Position numbers and translations under genes: made by a program. A DNA stretch of 64,000 nucleotides from a virus. Below are positions 17,847 to 25,880 of the stretch, piece after piece. The notes under the pieces were generated by a model. It did not search any database and was not told the origin of the DNA. It worked only from the letters and a program-made list of their open reading frames with translations. Every line of letters begins with the position of its first letter. Positions within the stretch are counted from its first letter, which is position 1. The stretch is from IMG/VR virus record IMGVR_UViG_3300025668_000798, positions 1 through 64,000 of that record. One strand, 5' to 3'.

Positions 17847-18736
17847 GGACGTCCTATAACCATAAATCTTTTATATCCATATAATTCTTGTTCACCAGCG
17901 TATTCAAGTCGCTCCATTGGAAACTTTTTACACATATGATCTATACTATGTACGCAATTTACATGTTCTTCAACATCAAACAAGTTATTACTTTGAATAA
18001 CAAACAATGGATCGCTTTCCATTGGTCTATGCACAAATTTTTGATACCACGTACTAGGCATGTGTTCGGCACTTGTATTAAACACTAAACTTGGTTGTGT
18101 TTTTTCAAATATTTCTTTGTCAGTTGTATAATTTTTAACATTATAAGTACACCCTGTTCTGCTGATCCATTCCATGTTTTTATCTAAATCGCTGCTACTT
18201 GCCATTGGTAGTTTCATTTCAACAGATTTTACTTTATAACCTTCAATACGCTGTGCATTAAAAATCTTATCACTAATGTAACATGCTTCAGAATCAACAT
18301 CAAACACTCTCATTTTATTATATTCTATAACTTGCTCAAGGAACAAACGTATCTGTCCGTACCATCCTCCGAGTACATACACAGTATCAAATTCTTTTTG
18401 TATTTTTGCAAGTTCTTCCATTGCCCATATTTTACTATTTACTTGCCCTCTACTAAATGCATCTTGTAGGAAAATAGGATTATAATTATTTCTATAATAC
18501 TTGTCAAATATATCAAAAATATCGTTAGTTGTTTGTTTCTTTAAAAAATGCAAAAATTCTGCAATGTTAAGATCCAATGACAAATTTATCATATTGTCCT
18601 TTGAATACATCATTGATAAGAAAAAATCAACAAGCATTTTTGATTCTTTATCGTTGACAAAATCAAAATATTCTTGTAGGCCATGCAACCAACTTATATT
18701 ATCTACTGCAATTTCATTATTTACATTCATTACCAA
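17843..18736 (-). CDS. Methyltransferase-like (Rossmann) protein
   Basis: 297 residues. VYVLGGWYGQIRLFLEQ (119-135) resembles motif I of class I SAM methyltransferases, and MRVFDVDSEACYIS (142-155) the following acidic strand that binds the ribose. LVFNTSAEHMPSTWY (about 217-231) could be the motif IV strand and loop. The N-terminal 100 residues are helical. It overlaps the glycosyltransferase-like gene upstream by 20 bases and the 74-residue gene downstream by ATGA. An ATG at 18730 is an alternative start. Fold inferred from motifs; target unknown. Confidence 0.6.
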   Translation of the reverse strand: MVMNVNNEIAVDNISWLHGLQEYFDFVNDKESKMLVDFFLSMMYSKDNMINLSLDLNIAEFLHFLKKQTTNDIFDIFDKYYRNNYNPIFLQDAFSRGQVNSKIWAMEELAKIQKEFDTVYVLGGWYGQIRLFLEQVIEYNKMRVFDVDSEACYISDKIFNAQRIEGYKVKSVEMKLPMASSSDLDKNMEWISRTGCTYNVKNYTTDKEIFEKTQPSLVFNTSAEHMPSTWYQKFVHRPMESDPLFVIQSNNLFDVEEHVNCVHSIDHMCKKFPMERLEYAGEQELYGYKRFMVIGRP

Positions 18737-19748
18737 ATCTCTCCTCTAACCAATCAAAGTCATTAATCTTTTTTAATTCTTCACTGTTGTGTTTACTACG
18801 AGCACCAAATACTGCTCCTGACTTTGCACCTTGGAATGCATAATCAGCAAAGTCTCCTGTACCTTTTGTACACCAAGTAACAAGACGTTGTTGTGTTTCG
18901 TTATCTTTTTGTCTGTCTATTACACGACTACTTAGCTTTGCACATTCTCTAAATGCACTTTTCCATGTATTAAAAGGATCAGTGTTAAATCCAGTAATGT
19001 TGCTTACTTGCATCATTGCTACAAATTTGTTACTGATACTTGTGGTCATATCAGGCTTACTTGTGTCCATATTAATTGTTTCTTCTCTTGGAAACAACTT
19101 TACTCCGCCGTATCCATATTCAAGACCGTTTACCGGGTTAATACTGCGCCAAACGTGTACTGCTTTACTATTCCACCATTCAGGTACATAGTCAAAATTA
19201 AAGTTATCAACTATTTCAGCATCACCGTCAACTATCCAGACTCTGTCAGATGTACAAAGTTTTGCAGCTTCAATGTGTGCCTGGTGTATTCCTTTTACTC
19301 CATGTACCCGTTTAGCTCGTGGAAATCTTTCCAACAAATTTTGATAATTTTCATCTGCGTTTGGCTCTTGATAGCTGATGAAAACTATATCACTTGTTTC
19401 ACTTATTGGTGTGCTTGCAGAAATATCTGTAAACTTTTTGTTAATATAAAATCTAGCAGCAAGCTCTCCTGGCCCGTGATGGCTTCCTTTTGGCATAAGT
19501 GCAACACCGTCGTAATTTTTACCATTTAAAAATACGTGTGTATACTCTATATCAGCCGGCTTAGATGTGTATGTAAAATCCCAATCATTATTGAGTTCTA
19601 CTTCCGGATATACAATCCATAACATCTTTGTATTCGATTGTGCCTTTGCTGAAACAACGGATTCTGCCGTTTTAGCAATTATAAATTTTTGTTTTAACTT
19701 TAGGTACTGAGGGTGATCATTTGATCCAATAAAATATATATCATACAT
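18717..19748 (-). CDS. GT-A-like glycosyltransferase
   Basis: 343 residues. The block from about residue 120 has IVFISYQEPNADENYQNLL, then RAKRVHGVKGIHQAHIEAA and DRVWIVDGDAEIVDNF, with Asp174-Gly-Asp176 as the likely metal/nucleotide-sugar DXD site. The same block makes up the N-terminal part of the 27243 protein. The first 110 residues here are an extra alpha/beta segment absent from that paralogue. It is the first gene of the long leftward run and starts seven bases downstream of a sigma70-like -10 box with no Shine-Dalgarno. Probably transfers a sugar to a glycan or protein; donor and acceptor unknown. Confidence 0.7.
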   Translation of the reverse strand: MYDIYFIGSNDHPQYLKLKQKFIIAKTAESVVSAKAQSNTKMLWIVYPEVELNNDWDFTYTSKPADIEYTHVFLNGKNYDGVALMPKGSHHGPGELAARFYINKKFTDISASTPISETSDIVFISYQEPNADENYQNLLERFPRAKRVHGVKGIHQAHIEAAKLCTSDRVWIVDGDAEIVDNFNFDYVPEWWNSKAVHVWRSINPVNGLEYGYGGVKLFPREETINMDTSKPDMTTSISNKFVAMMQVSNITGFNTDPFNTWKSAFRECAKLSSRVIDRQKDNETQQRLVTWCTKGTGDFADYAFQGAKSGAVFGARSKHNSEELKKINDFDWLEERFGNECK

Positions 19749-19754
19749 AAACTA

Positions 19755-19783
19755 ATTATTACACAGATCCGTGTTCCTGTCAA
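19755..19783 (-). promoter_or_regulatory. Sigma70-like promoter (early type)
   Basis: Reading leftward, TTGACA (19778-19783), 17 bases, then AATAAT (19755-19760, five of six consensus). The ATG at 19748 starts exactly seven bases past the -10 box and no Shine-Dalgarno is present, the geometry also seen at 598 and 22873. It would drive the whole leftward run 19748-6084. The boxes are observed; function is inferred. Confidence 0.72.
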
Positions 19784-19793
19784 CTATTTAATG

Positions 19794-19800
19794 ATAAATA
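19794..19800 (+). promoter_or_regulatory. Possible late-type promoter
   Basis: ATAAATA reading rightward, 27 bases before the ATG at 19827, resembles the T4-type late -10 element. It lies in the divergent gap and would serve the rightward 19827-22851 genes. Single short motif, so moderate confidence only. Confidence 0.4.
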
Positions 19801-19826
19801 TTTTTTACATAAGGATATATGAATCA

Positions 19827-19967
19827 ATGGCCGTGCATAAAATAGATTATAAGTTTCCTAAAGATACGCTCTTACATGAGTACGAAACACTATTTGAAAC
19901 AAAGACCGAAATACAAGATCAAGTAGCAACTTTTGATAAAGTTAAGGAAATTATATGTCAGAAATAA
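19827..19967 (+). CDS. Small hypothetical protein preceding B12-type radical SAM
   Basis: 46 residues beginning MAVHKIDYKF and ending with a single Cys44 (KEIICQK). It is charged and probably helical. An AAGGA element lies 11 bases before the ATG, and the 3' end overlaps the start of the radical-SAM gene by 13 bases in another frame, suggesting translational coupling. It could be a small partner or substrate of that enzyme, or a leader ORF that sets its translation. Coding status rests on position and overlap, with no recognised family. Confidence 0.5.
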   Translation: MAVHKIDYKFPKDTLLHEYETLFETKTEIQDQVATFDKVKEIICQK

Positions 19968-21577
19968 TCATATTTAATGATTGTAACGGACCATTAGGAT
20001 TTGGAAGATACGCAGGACCATATAGATTAGCAACAGACTTGAGAGACAACGGGTTTACTGTTCAAGTTGTTGAATTTTATGGTGACATGGAAGTTGAAGA
20101 AGTCGAACAGGTAATAGAATCATGTGTTACAGACGAAACTCTTTGGGTAGGGTTTGCAACAACGTTGTACGGTAAGCATCTTTCTTTCAAAGAACAACTA
20201 AAAGTATGGCTTACTCCTCCTATGGGCGCACTTTCGCAACTAGGTGAAATTTGGCATACGCTCTGGCCTCATACAGAAGAACAGACGCAAGGGTTTTTTA
20301 AAAAAATTAAAGAAACAAATCCCAAAACTAAAATTGTTGTTGGCGGCTATAAAGCATTATTAGAAAGTACTGAGAATGTAGACTATTGGATATTAGGACA
20401 AGGTGATGCATCTTCCGTTGCATTATCAAAGCACTTAAAATTTGGCGACAAACTTAAAGTTATCGAAATGGAAAACAGCAACGTAATTACAGATAAGATG
20501 TATGACTTTGCAGGATTTAATGATAGTAAAATTGTATGGCACGAATCAGATCATATTTTTCCAAATGAAGAATTACCAATTGAAACTGCTAGGGGATGTA
20601 TTTTTAAATGTGCGTTCTGTGCTTTTAATCTAAATGGAAAGAAGTTTGGAGATTATACTAAAAACGGTGATACATTAAGAGACGAACTTATGTATAACTA
20701 TGAACATTTCGGCACGACCGGTTATATGGTTAGTGACGATACAATGAACGACAGTTTAACAAAAATAAAATATTTGCACGAAGTAATTACCAGTTTACCT
20801 TTCAAAATTAATATTAGCGGATTCTTACGTTTAGATGTTATTGCTGCCCAGCGTGAAATGATTCCTCTTTTGCACGAAATGGGACTAGTCACTGCCAACT
20901 TTGGTATTGAAACATTTAATCAGGAAGCTGGAAAAGTTATAGGCAAGGGTGCAGATCCTCAAATGTTAAAAGAGTTTCTCTATGAATTAAAAGACGCATG
21001 GAAGGACGATGTTTACACAGGGGCCAATTTTATTATTGGATTACCAAAAGAAAGTAAAGAAAGTGTTTTAGATACAATGGAGTGGCTACATAGGCCCGAT
21101 GTACCGTTACATGTTATTGCATATAATAGATTATATATTAAACAATTTAATAGAGGGATAAACCCATTACACATAAGCGATTATGATATGTTTAAATATG
21201 GATTTAAAAAATCAGTAGACGGGTGGCAATATAACGCTACTAGTAAAATTGAAGACGACTCTCAAAAATACGACATCCAGCATAACGAAAACGACATGAA
21301 TTGGTTTGAATGGACATCTCCATATATGACAGCACAAGAAGCAGACCAACTTGTAGAACAATTCTATTATGATCCACGAAATGCACACAAGAAATTTACA
21401 CTTGCTGGATTTGTACAGTATAATAGAATTAAAAATTTAGGGTATAACAAAGAAGAAACATATAGAGCACAAACAAATGACCCTAAATTTATAGTAGATG
21501 CTATAAACCAACGCAGAGCTATGAAAGAACAATATCTACAAAAACTTCTGATAAATAAGTGTAGGAGACAAACATGA
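19955..21577 (+). CDS. B12-binding-type radical SAM protein
   Basis: 540 residues. Residues 1-170 form an alpha/beta domain of the cobalamin-binding type (GPYRLATDLRDNGFTVQVVE, LWVGFAT, TKIVVGGYKA, YWILGQGD), though a clear DXHXXG cobalamin-histidine motif is not seen. The radical-SAM motif is C215-X3-C219-X2-C222 (ARGCIFKCAFC), followed by MVSDDTMNDSL and FGIETFNQEAGKVIGKG, typical of the Elp3/MiaB-like barrel. Members of this architecture methylate unactivated carbons or rearrange rings. Its last four bases overlap the start of the repeat-containing fibre-like gene (ATGA), tying the two together. Family firm; cobalamin use uncertain. Confidence 0.85.
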   Translation: MSEIIIFNDCNGPLGFGRYAGPYRLATDLRDNGFTVQVVEFYGDMEVEEVEQVIESCVTDETLWVGFATTLYGKHLSFKEQLKVWLTPPMGALSQLGEIWHTLWPHTEEQTQGFFKKIKETNPKTKIVVGGYKALLESTENVDYWILGQGDASSVALSKHLKFGDKLKVIEMENSNVITDKMYDFAGFNDSKIVWHESDHIFPNEELPIETARGCIFKCAFCAFNLNGKKFGDYTKNGDTLRDELMYNYEHFGTTGYMVSDDTMNDSLTKIKYLHEVITSLPFKINISGFLRLDVIAAQREMIPLLHEMGLVTANFGIETFNQEAGKVIGKGADPQMLKEFLYELKDAWKDDVYTGANFIIGLPKESKESVLDTMEWLHRPDVPLHVIAYNRLYIKQFNRGINPLHISDYDMFKYGFKKSVDGWQYNATSKIEDDSQKYDIQHNENDMNWFEWTSPYMTAQEADQLVEQFYYDPRNAHKKFTLAGFVQYNRIKNLGYNKEETYRAQTNDPKFIVDAINQRRAMKEQYLQKLLINKCRRQT

Positions 21578-22851
21578 GTATAATACCTGGTGACACAGTA
21601 AGATTAACAATTACAGGCAGCGATAGCTCTGTTCTAGTAGATAGCTGGAGTAGTTCAATTAGAGGTCCTGTAGTAGGCAGTGACAATTCAACATTAGTCG
21701 ATACTGCAAACAACGTACTATTAGGAAAACTTGACGGAGTATTGGCTGGGAATGTTACAGCTAGTAACGGCTCTGTTGTTTTAAATCCAGGTAGCACAGG
21801 TGCTGATGCTGTGTTTATAGGAGATGTAACTGGCGACTTAGTTGGAGAAGTATTTGGAGATGTCACAGGTAATTTACAAGGTGACGTAATCGACGATCAA
21901 GAAAATGTTATATTGGATGCTACTAATCGTACACTAACAATAGATACTGTTACTGTACAAAACATTGTTTTACAAAATGATCTCACTGTTGCTGACTTGA
22001 CTTCGGCTACAGCAACTATCGGACAATTATACGGTACTCTGTTAGGCGATGTCTCTGGTCAACATTATGGAGAAGTGTTTGGCGATGTAACAGGTGACTT
22101 GACTGGTGATGTTACAGGTAATTTAATTGGTAATGTCGAAGGTGATGTTTTTGGAAACACAACCGGTGAGCACTTTGGCAATGTTGTTGGCGATGTTTTA
22201 GGCGACACTAGTGGCACACACACTGGCAATGTTGAAGGCAATGTTGTTGGCGATTTAGAAGGCATGGTTAGAAATGAAGACCATATAGGATTATCTATTT
22301 CAGACAATGGTATAATATCTATTGGCGGCAGTCCAAACATTACCACAATATCAACTGGGCCAGAACTTGCTGATACTACATTAGTTAATAACTTTAGAGA
22401 AAAGAACGATTTTATAGTTGTTCCTCATTCAACAAATTTAGCAGGACAACGTGCGCATTTTCATAGAGTAAGCAACGGAGAAAAAGCAAGTATAGCACCT
22501 GGCGAAATATTAGACTTTAAAGCAATATTAGCTCATAACGGAACTGATTATGCACAAGCAGGAGCATGGGGTTATATTGCAGACCCAGAGTCAACAATAT
22601 CAAACACAGGCAGTATTAGAACACTATTTGGTGTAAGTGTAGCCGACGGAACAAATCCACCGGATATAATAGGACCAAAAAGATTAAGTGTAAATCATCA
22701 AGGTACAGTTGGCGGATATGCATTTAAAGCACACCCCATTAACAGTACACAACGTAATGATTTAGACGCCGAAGCAGGTATGATTATTTTCAACAATAGT
22801 ACAAATAAATTCCAAGGATATAATGGCAGTATGTGGGTTGACATAAGCTAA
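21574..22851 (+). CDS. Tail-fibre-like protein with four-residue repeats
   Basis: 425 residues. Two blocks of a four-residue repeat, Gly-(Asp/Asn/Glu)-(Val/Leu/Thr)-X, occur at about 83-106 (six units) and 158-233 (18 units plus a degenerate one), the kind of sequence expected to form a regular beta-solenoid shaft. The C-terminal region (about 245-425) ends with EAGMIIFNNSTNKFQGYNGSMW, a pattern common at the tips of phage fibre and collar proteins. No lipid signal or membrane segment. It is coupled by ATGA to the B12-type radical-SAM gene, an odd partner for a structural gene. Likely a fibre or adhesin; a possible target of the modification enzymes. Confidence 0.75.
   Translation: MSIIPGDTVRLTITGSDSSVLVDSWSSSIRGPVVGSDNSTLVDTANNVLLGKLDGVLAGNVTASNGSVVLNPGSTGADAVFIGDVTGDLVGEVFGDVTGNLQGDVIDDQENVILDATNRTLTIDTVTVQNIVLQNDLTVADLTSATATIGQLYGTLLGDVSGQHYGEVFGDVTGDLTGDVTGNLIGNVEGDVFGNTTGEHFGNVVGDVLGDTSGTHTGNVEGNVVGDLEGMVRNEDHIGLSISDNGIISIGGSPNITTISTGPELADTTLVNNFREKNDFIVVPHSTNLAGQRAHFHRVSNGEKASIAPGEILDFKAILAHNGTDYAQAGAWGYIADPESTISNTGSIRTLFGVSVADGTNPPDIIGPKRLSVNHQGTVGGYAFKAHPINSTQRNDLDAEAGMIIFNNSTNKFQGYNGSMWVDIS
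21820..21891 (+). repeat. 12-base coding repeat, block 1
   Basis: Six in-frame units of 12 bases, encoding GDVT GDLV GEVF GDVT GNLQ GDVI. Codon choices differ between units, so the repeat is conserved at protein level more than at DNA level. Confidence 0.85.
22045..22272 (+). repeat. 12-base coding repeat, block 2
   Basis: Nineteen contiguous 12-base units with glycine at the first position of each, beginning GDVS GQHY GEVF GDVT and ending GNVV GDLE GMVR. His, Tyr and Phe recur at set positions (GQHY, GEHF, GTHT). Such a strict tetrapeptide period fits a beta-helical shaft. Confidence 0.88.
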
Positions 22852-22866
22852 CCTTTATGCTATTAT
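22838..22866 (+). promoter_or_regulatory. Sigma70-like promoter inside a gene end
   Basis: TTGACA (22838-22843, in the last codons of the fibre-like gene), 17 bases, then TATTAT (22861-22866, five of six). The ATG at 22873 starts seven bases past the -10 box with no Shine-Dalgarno, matching the sites before 598 and 19748. A leaderless transcript is inferred. Confidence 0.6.
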
Positions 22867-22874
22867 AATAGCAT
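22857..22874. repeat. 18-base perfect palindrome overlapping a start codon
   Basis: ATGCTATTATAATAGCAT is a perfect inverted repeat. It spans the -10 box and runs into the first two bases of the ATG at 22873. It could fold as a hairpin at the end of the 21574 transcript, or be an operator. It has no U-tract, so it is not a classical terminator. Confidence 0.6.
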
Positions 22875-23532
22875 GAGTAAATTATATTTTGGAGTGTGTC
22901 CATACGGAACAGTATGCGATGTTTTTATTAATACATTAGCAGGTTGGAGTGATGAATGGGTACAACCATGCACACCCGATATAACCAATACAGGACATCT
23001 AATACACAACAATCATGAACAATATGTTTTAGATTTAACCAACAATAATCCAATGCAATTTAGAAATATCGATTGGACAGATCGCCTGTCTGATATTGAA
23101 GCAGTTCTTAGTAATGCCGGAGATAAAAAAGTATGGATTGGTAATTTTTCAAGCAAACAAGCAAGACTAATTAAAAAACATTTTGGCAGTGATGCGACTA
23201 CTGTAGGAATTACATATACTCCTAACACACGTGATCTAGTATTAGAAAATGTAATTACATATTATTCTGGGTTATCTACTGAAACAGATAAAGAAAAATA
23301 CAATGTAGGATACAATGTAAGATATCAGATGAATAAAGACAAATGGGAAAAAATGGTTCCATACTCTTTTCAACTAGATACTGATTTTTCAATCGATCTT
23401 ATAGATTTTCTAAAGCCAGATAATTACATTGATGCAGTTGAACAGATCGACGGGCTGCGAAATGAAAAACAATTAGAATATTATTTTACATGGTTGTTTA
23501 GAACCAAGGAGAGATTAAATGAAAATAAGTAA
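22873..23532 (+). CDS. Hypothetical protein
   Basis: 219 residues. The start MSKLYFGVCPYGTVCD and the mid-region strand VWIGNFSSKQARLIKKHFG, followed by TTVGITYTPN, suggest an alpha/beta fold. KKVWIGNFSS followed by a helix is loosely reminiscent of kinases or sulfotransferases, but there is no P-loop. The gene has its own apparent leaderless promoter and overlaps the TauD-like gene by 14 bases, so the two probably act together. Family not recognised. Confidence 0.75.
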   Translation: MSKLYFGVCPYGTVCDVFINTLAGWSDEWVQPCTPDITNTGHLIHNNHEQYVLDLTNNNPMQFRNIDWTDRLSDIEAVLSNAGDKKVWIGNFSSKQARLIKKHFGSDATTVGITYTPNTRDLVLENVITYYSGLSTETDKEKYNVGYNVRYQMNKDKWEKMVPYSFQLDTDFSIDLIDFLKPDNYIDAVEQIDGLRNEKQLEYYFTWLFRTKERLNENK

Positions 23533-24607
23533 AATACCCGGATGTGGAAGTTTTGGCGTTTTTATCGATGATGTCAACTTTAATAATATGACTGACGAAC
23601 AATGGACAGATATTGGTAAGATACATCTTAAAGAAATGGTTACAATAATACGTGGAGCAAAATTAGATAAAGACACGTATTATAAATGGATGAGAAAATG
23701 GGGTAAAGACCGCATGACATTTTGGGGATTGCTTTTCCAAAAGTATCCTTGGTGGAACGGTAAACTAGACAGCATTATGACACACCCAGATGTTAGCGAA
23801 GACGATAAAAATAGTATTTGGGGATTTTTCCGTGTAAGAGAAGGTGTTGGTCAAGAACAAGGCAATATTATCCGTGTTAGTGGCAAGAAAGACGAATACG
23901 GAAATCCATTAGGAATGTTTGCAGAAGGCGAGCTACTATGGCATAGTAATGAAAGTGGTAATATAGCATTTGCCCCTGGTGTAGCACTGCTCGGAATGGA
24001 AGGCACAACTAAAAGTGCTACCGGATTCTTGACAACAGTTGATTACTACCAAGATGTAAGCGAAAGTTTTCGCAGCGAATTAGACGAAATGATATTACTG
24101 CATAACTTTACGCCAGGAAAAATTAATCCAGGTTTAAATAGTAATCAAGATAATTTAATGTATAAAAATATGGCACCTGATCCTAATGCAGAGATTCCTA
24201 TGGTAATACGCAGCCCGGGCGGACATAAAGGTTTGCATTATAGTTTCAATACAGTTACAGGCATCAAAGGCATGTCTGACGCAGAAGCTCTCAAAGTACT
24301 AGAAAAAATTAAATCAGAACTAGAAGTTGACAAATACATTTACGATCACTGGTACCAAGAAGATGGCGATTTGTGTTTGTTTGATAATAGTATTACACAA
24401 CACAGACGTTTAGGTAGCACTGATAATAGACTATGCTTAAGATATCAATACGATTATACAAATTTGCAAGACGAACCGTGGATGCCCTATTTGCAACAAC
24501 CTTATATTAATAGCTATATTGATCGTATTAGCTTTGTAGTAAATGCAATGCAAAACAAAGAATTTAAATTACCAAAAAAGGAAACTTATGAAGCACTGGC
24601 ATCTTGA
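23519..24607 (+). CDS. TauD/TfdA-like dioxygenase with HXN in place of HXD
   Basis: 362 residues. The layout follows the TauD family: an N-terminal FGVFIDDVNFNNMTDEQW....VTIIRG segment, LLWHSNESGNIAFAPGVALLG near 139-159 and SATGFLTTVDYYQDVSE near 166-182. GDLCLFDNSITQHRRLG, with the distal His, lies near 284-300 and is followed by LRYQYDY. The first metal motif reads His-Ser-Asn rather than His-X-Asp, so the carboxylate ligand is apparently replaced by Asn. That could change activity (compare halogenase-type variants) or abolish it. It lies between an unknown gene and a GNAT-like gene, overlapping both. Confidence 0.8.
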   Translation: MKISKIPGCGSFGVFIDDVNFNNMTDEQWTDIGKIHLKEMVTIIRGAKLDKDTYYKWMRKWGKDRMTFWGLLFQKYPWWNGKLDSIMTHPDVSEDDKNSIWGFFRVREGVGQEQGNIIRVSGKKDEYGNPLGMFAEGELLWHSNESGNIAFAPGVALLGMEGTTKSATGFLTTVDYYQDVSESFRSELDEMILLHNFTPGKINPGLNSNQDNLMYKNMAPDPNAEIPMVIRSPGGHKGLHYSFNTVTGIKGMSDAEALKVLEKIKSELEVDKYIYDHWYQEDGDLCLFDNSITQHRRLGSTDNRLCLRYQYDYTNLQDEPWMPYLQQPYINSYIDRISFVVNAMQNKEFKLPKKETYEALAS

Positions 24608-25199
24608 AACATATGACGGAACACAAGATTTAACAGAATTTTTTATTGAAGCAGAACGTAGACGCTTTTACAACAACAGCAATGCAGATATGTTGCTAAA
24701 GTCTCTTGAAAACGAAATAGATGCAAATTTATTTTTGTTGTATAATGCCGAAAGAATTATTGGTTGTGTAGTTAGTCATAAATTACAAGGACTTGAAATT
24801 TTAGGAAGTCCTGCTTATAGGATTGGTGCTAGAATTTGTGTACTAAGTCATTTGGTACAAGGACACCGTTTACACAATACTATGAGAAATTTAAGAAATG
24901 CACCACGTCCGCACGATCATCCTAGCGCACAATTTCTTATACCAGCGTGTATAGAACATTGCGGCAGAGATGCTAATATGTATATAAGCACACACCCTAG
25001 TCCTATTGCAAAACAAAGAGCAGTTCATACACGCTGGGCTCCAGAATGGCGTAAACAGGGCTTTTTAGAAGATCCTATTGAATTAGAGTACAGAGGTACA
25101 ATACAAAGTTTTTGGAAATTTAAAGTAGATAATTATTACAAAGAAATGCAAGACGAACGTTGGCCTGAGGCTGAAGAAATACTACCGGTTCTTACTTAA
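24588..25199 (+). CDS. Possible GNAT-like acyltransferase
   Basis: 203 residues from the ATG at 24588, which has a good AAAGGAAA Shine-Dalgarno. An in-frame start at 24543 would lie 65 bases inside the previous gene. ANLFLLYNAERIIGCVVSHKL (47-67) resembles the central strands of a GNAT fold. RICVLSHLVQGHRLHNTM (82-99) may be the acyl-CoA-binding strand and helix. IPACIEHCGRDANMYIS follows as a helix-strand unit. It lacks the textbook RXXGXG/A loop, so the call is tentative. Its 3' end overlaps the convergent oxygenase-like gene by 18 bases. Confidence 0.5.
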   Translation: MKHWHLETYDGTQDLTEFFIEAERRRFYNNSNADMLLKSLENEIDANLFLLYNAERIIGCVVSHKLQGLEILGSPAYRIGARICVLSHLVQGHRLHNTMRNLRNAPRPHDHPSAQFLIPACIEHCGRDANMYISTHPSPIAKQRAVHTRWAPEWRKQGFLEDPIELEYRGTIQSFWKFKVDNYYKEMQDERWPEAEEILPVLT

Positions 25200-25880
25200 C
25201 ATTTCATCTGCTTGCTTCTTGCGTTTTTCATACTGGTTTTCTTCAAACAAGTCTTCCCAATTATCGGGTAGTTCAAAATCAACACCAAGATAATAGTCTT
25301 CAAATTTTTGATAACTTTGATTTAATACATTTACATACTCTTGATCGGTATAACTACCGTCCCAAGGTGCGCCTAATGCTAGAGTAAATTTTGTATCTCC
25401 TGATGTGTTGTGCATCTCGTGAGGCCATTTACCGCTCATTACAAATGGCTTATCTATTGCAGTTGGCGTTACACTGGTATCTTTTCCTATAAAGTCCAAG
25501 TCATCTACATTACCTTGCATAACATATCTAAACTTGTGCTGCGATGTGTTAAACATTTCAGGACTACAATCAATATGTAATGGATTCTTATAATCATTAG
25601 GTGTAGTAATAATCATTATTCTACTACGTTGTTTTGTAATTTTGAATAGTACGTCTTCGCACCATTGTTTTAGTTTAGGCATTTCAAATGCCCAAGGCAT
25701 CCATTGAAATTTATCTTTATCCGTTGGATTATACATAACTGGCACATGCCAACAATTTCTATATTCGTCTTGATATATTTTGCTAAAATCTAAACTGTTT
25801 AAATAATCCATATGATCTAATGGAGGATTTTCAATATCTAGAGGCAAGTATAGTAAGTCGTCAAATAATTGTTTATCCAT
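25182..25880 (-). CDS. Putative Fe(II)/2OG oxygenase-like protein
   Basis: 232 residues from the ATG at 25880, which overlaps the upstream stop by eight bases; an in-frame start at 25910 is less likely. PLHIDCS (100-106) gives His102-X-Asp104, and WPHEMHNTSGDTKFTLALG (152-170) gives a distal His (154 or 157) and a basic residue. This is the order expected of a cupin-type oxygenase active site. RYVMQGNVDD (118-127) could be an intervening strand. It is the last gene of the leftward run that starts near 30718, directly after a radical-SAM gene. Substrate unknown. Confidence 0.6.
   Translation of the reverse strand: MDKQLFDDLLYLPLDIENPPLDHMDYLNSLDFSKIYQDEYRNCWHVPVMYNPTDKDKFQWMPWAFEMPKLKQWCEDVLFKITKQRSRIMIITTPNDYKNPLHIDCSPEMFNTSQHKFRYVMQGNVDDLDFIGKDTSVTPTAIDKPFVMSGKWPHEMHNTSGDTKFTLALGAPWDGSYTDQEYVNVLNQSYQKFEDYYLGVDFELPDNWEDLFEENQYEKRKKQADEMLSKNR

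Noticed and set aside
19008-19529. A 173-residue plus-strand frame, hydrophobic
   Set aside because: It is opposite the glycosyltransferase gene 18717-19748, has no ribosome-binding site, and has antisense-type composition.
22045-22272. Possible CRISPR-like or minisatellite array
   Set aside because: The repeats are coding, 12 bases long, contiguous, and keep the reading frame of the fibre-like gene.
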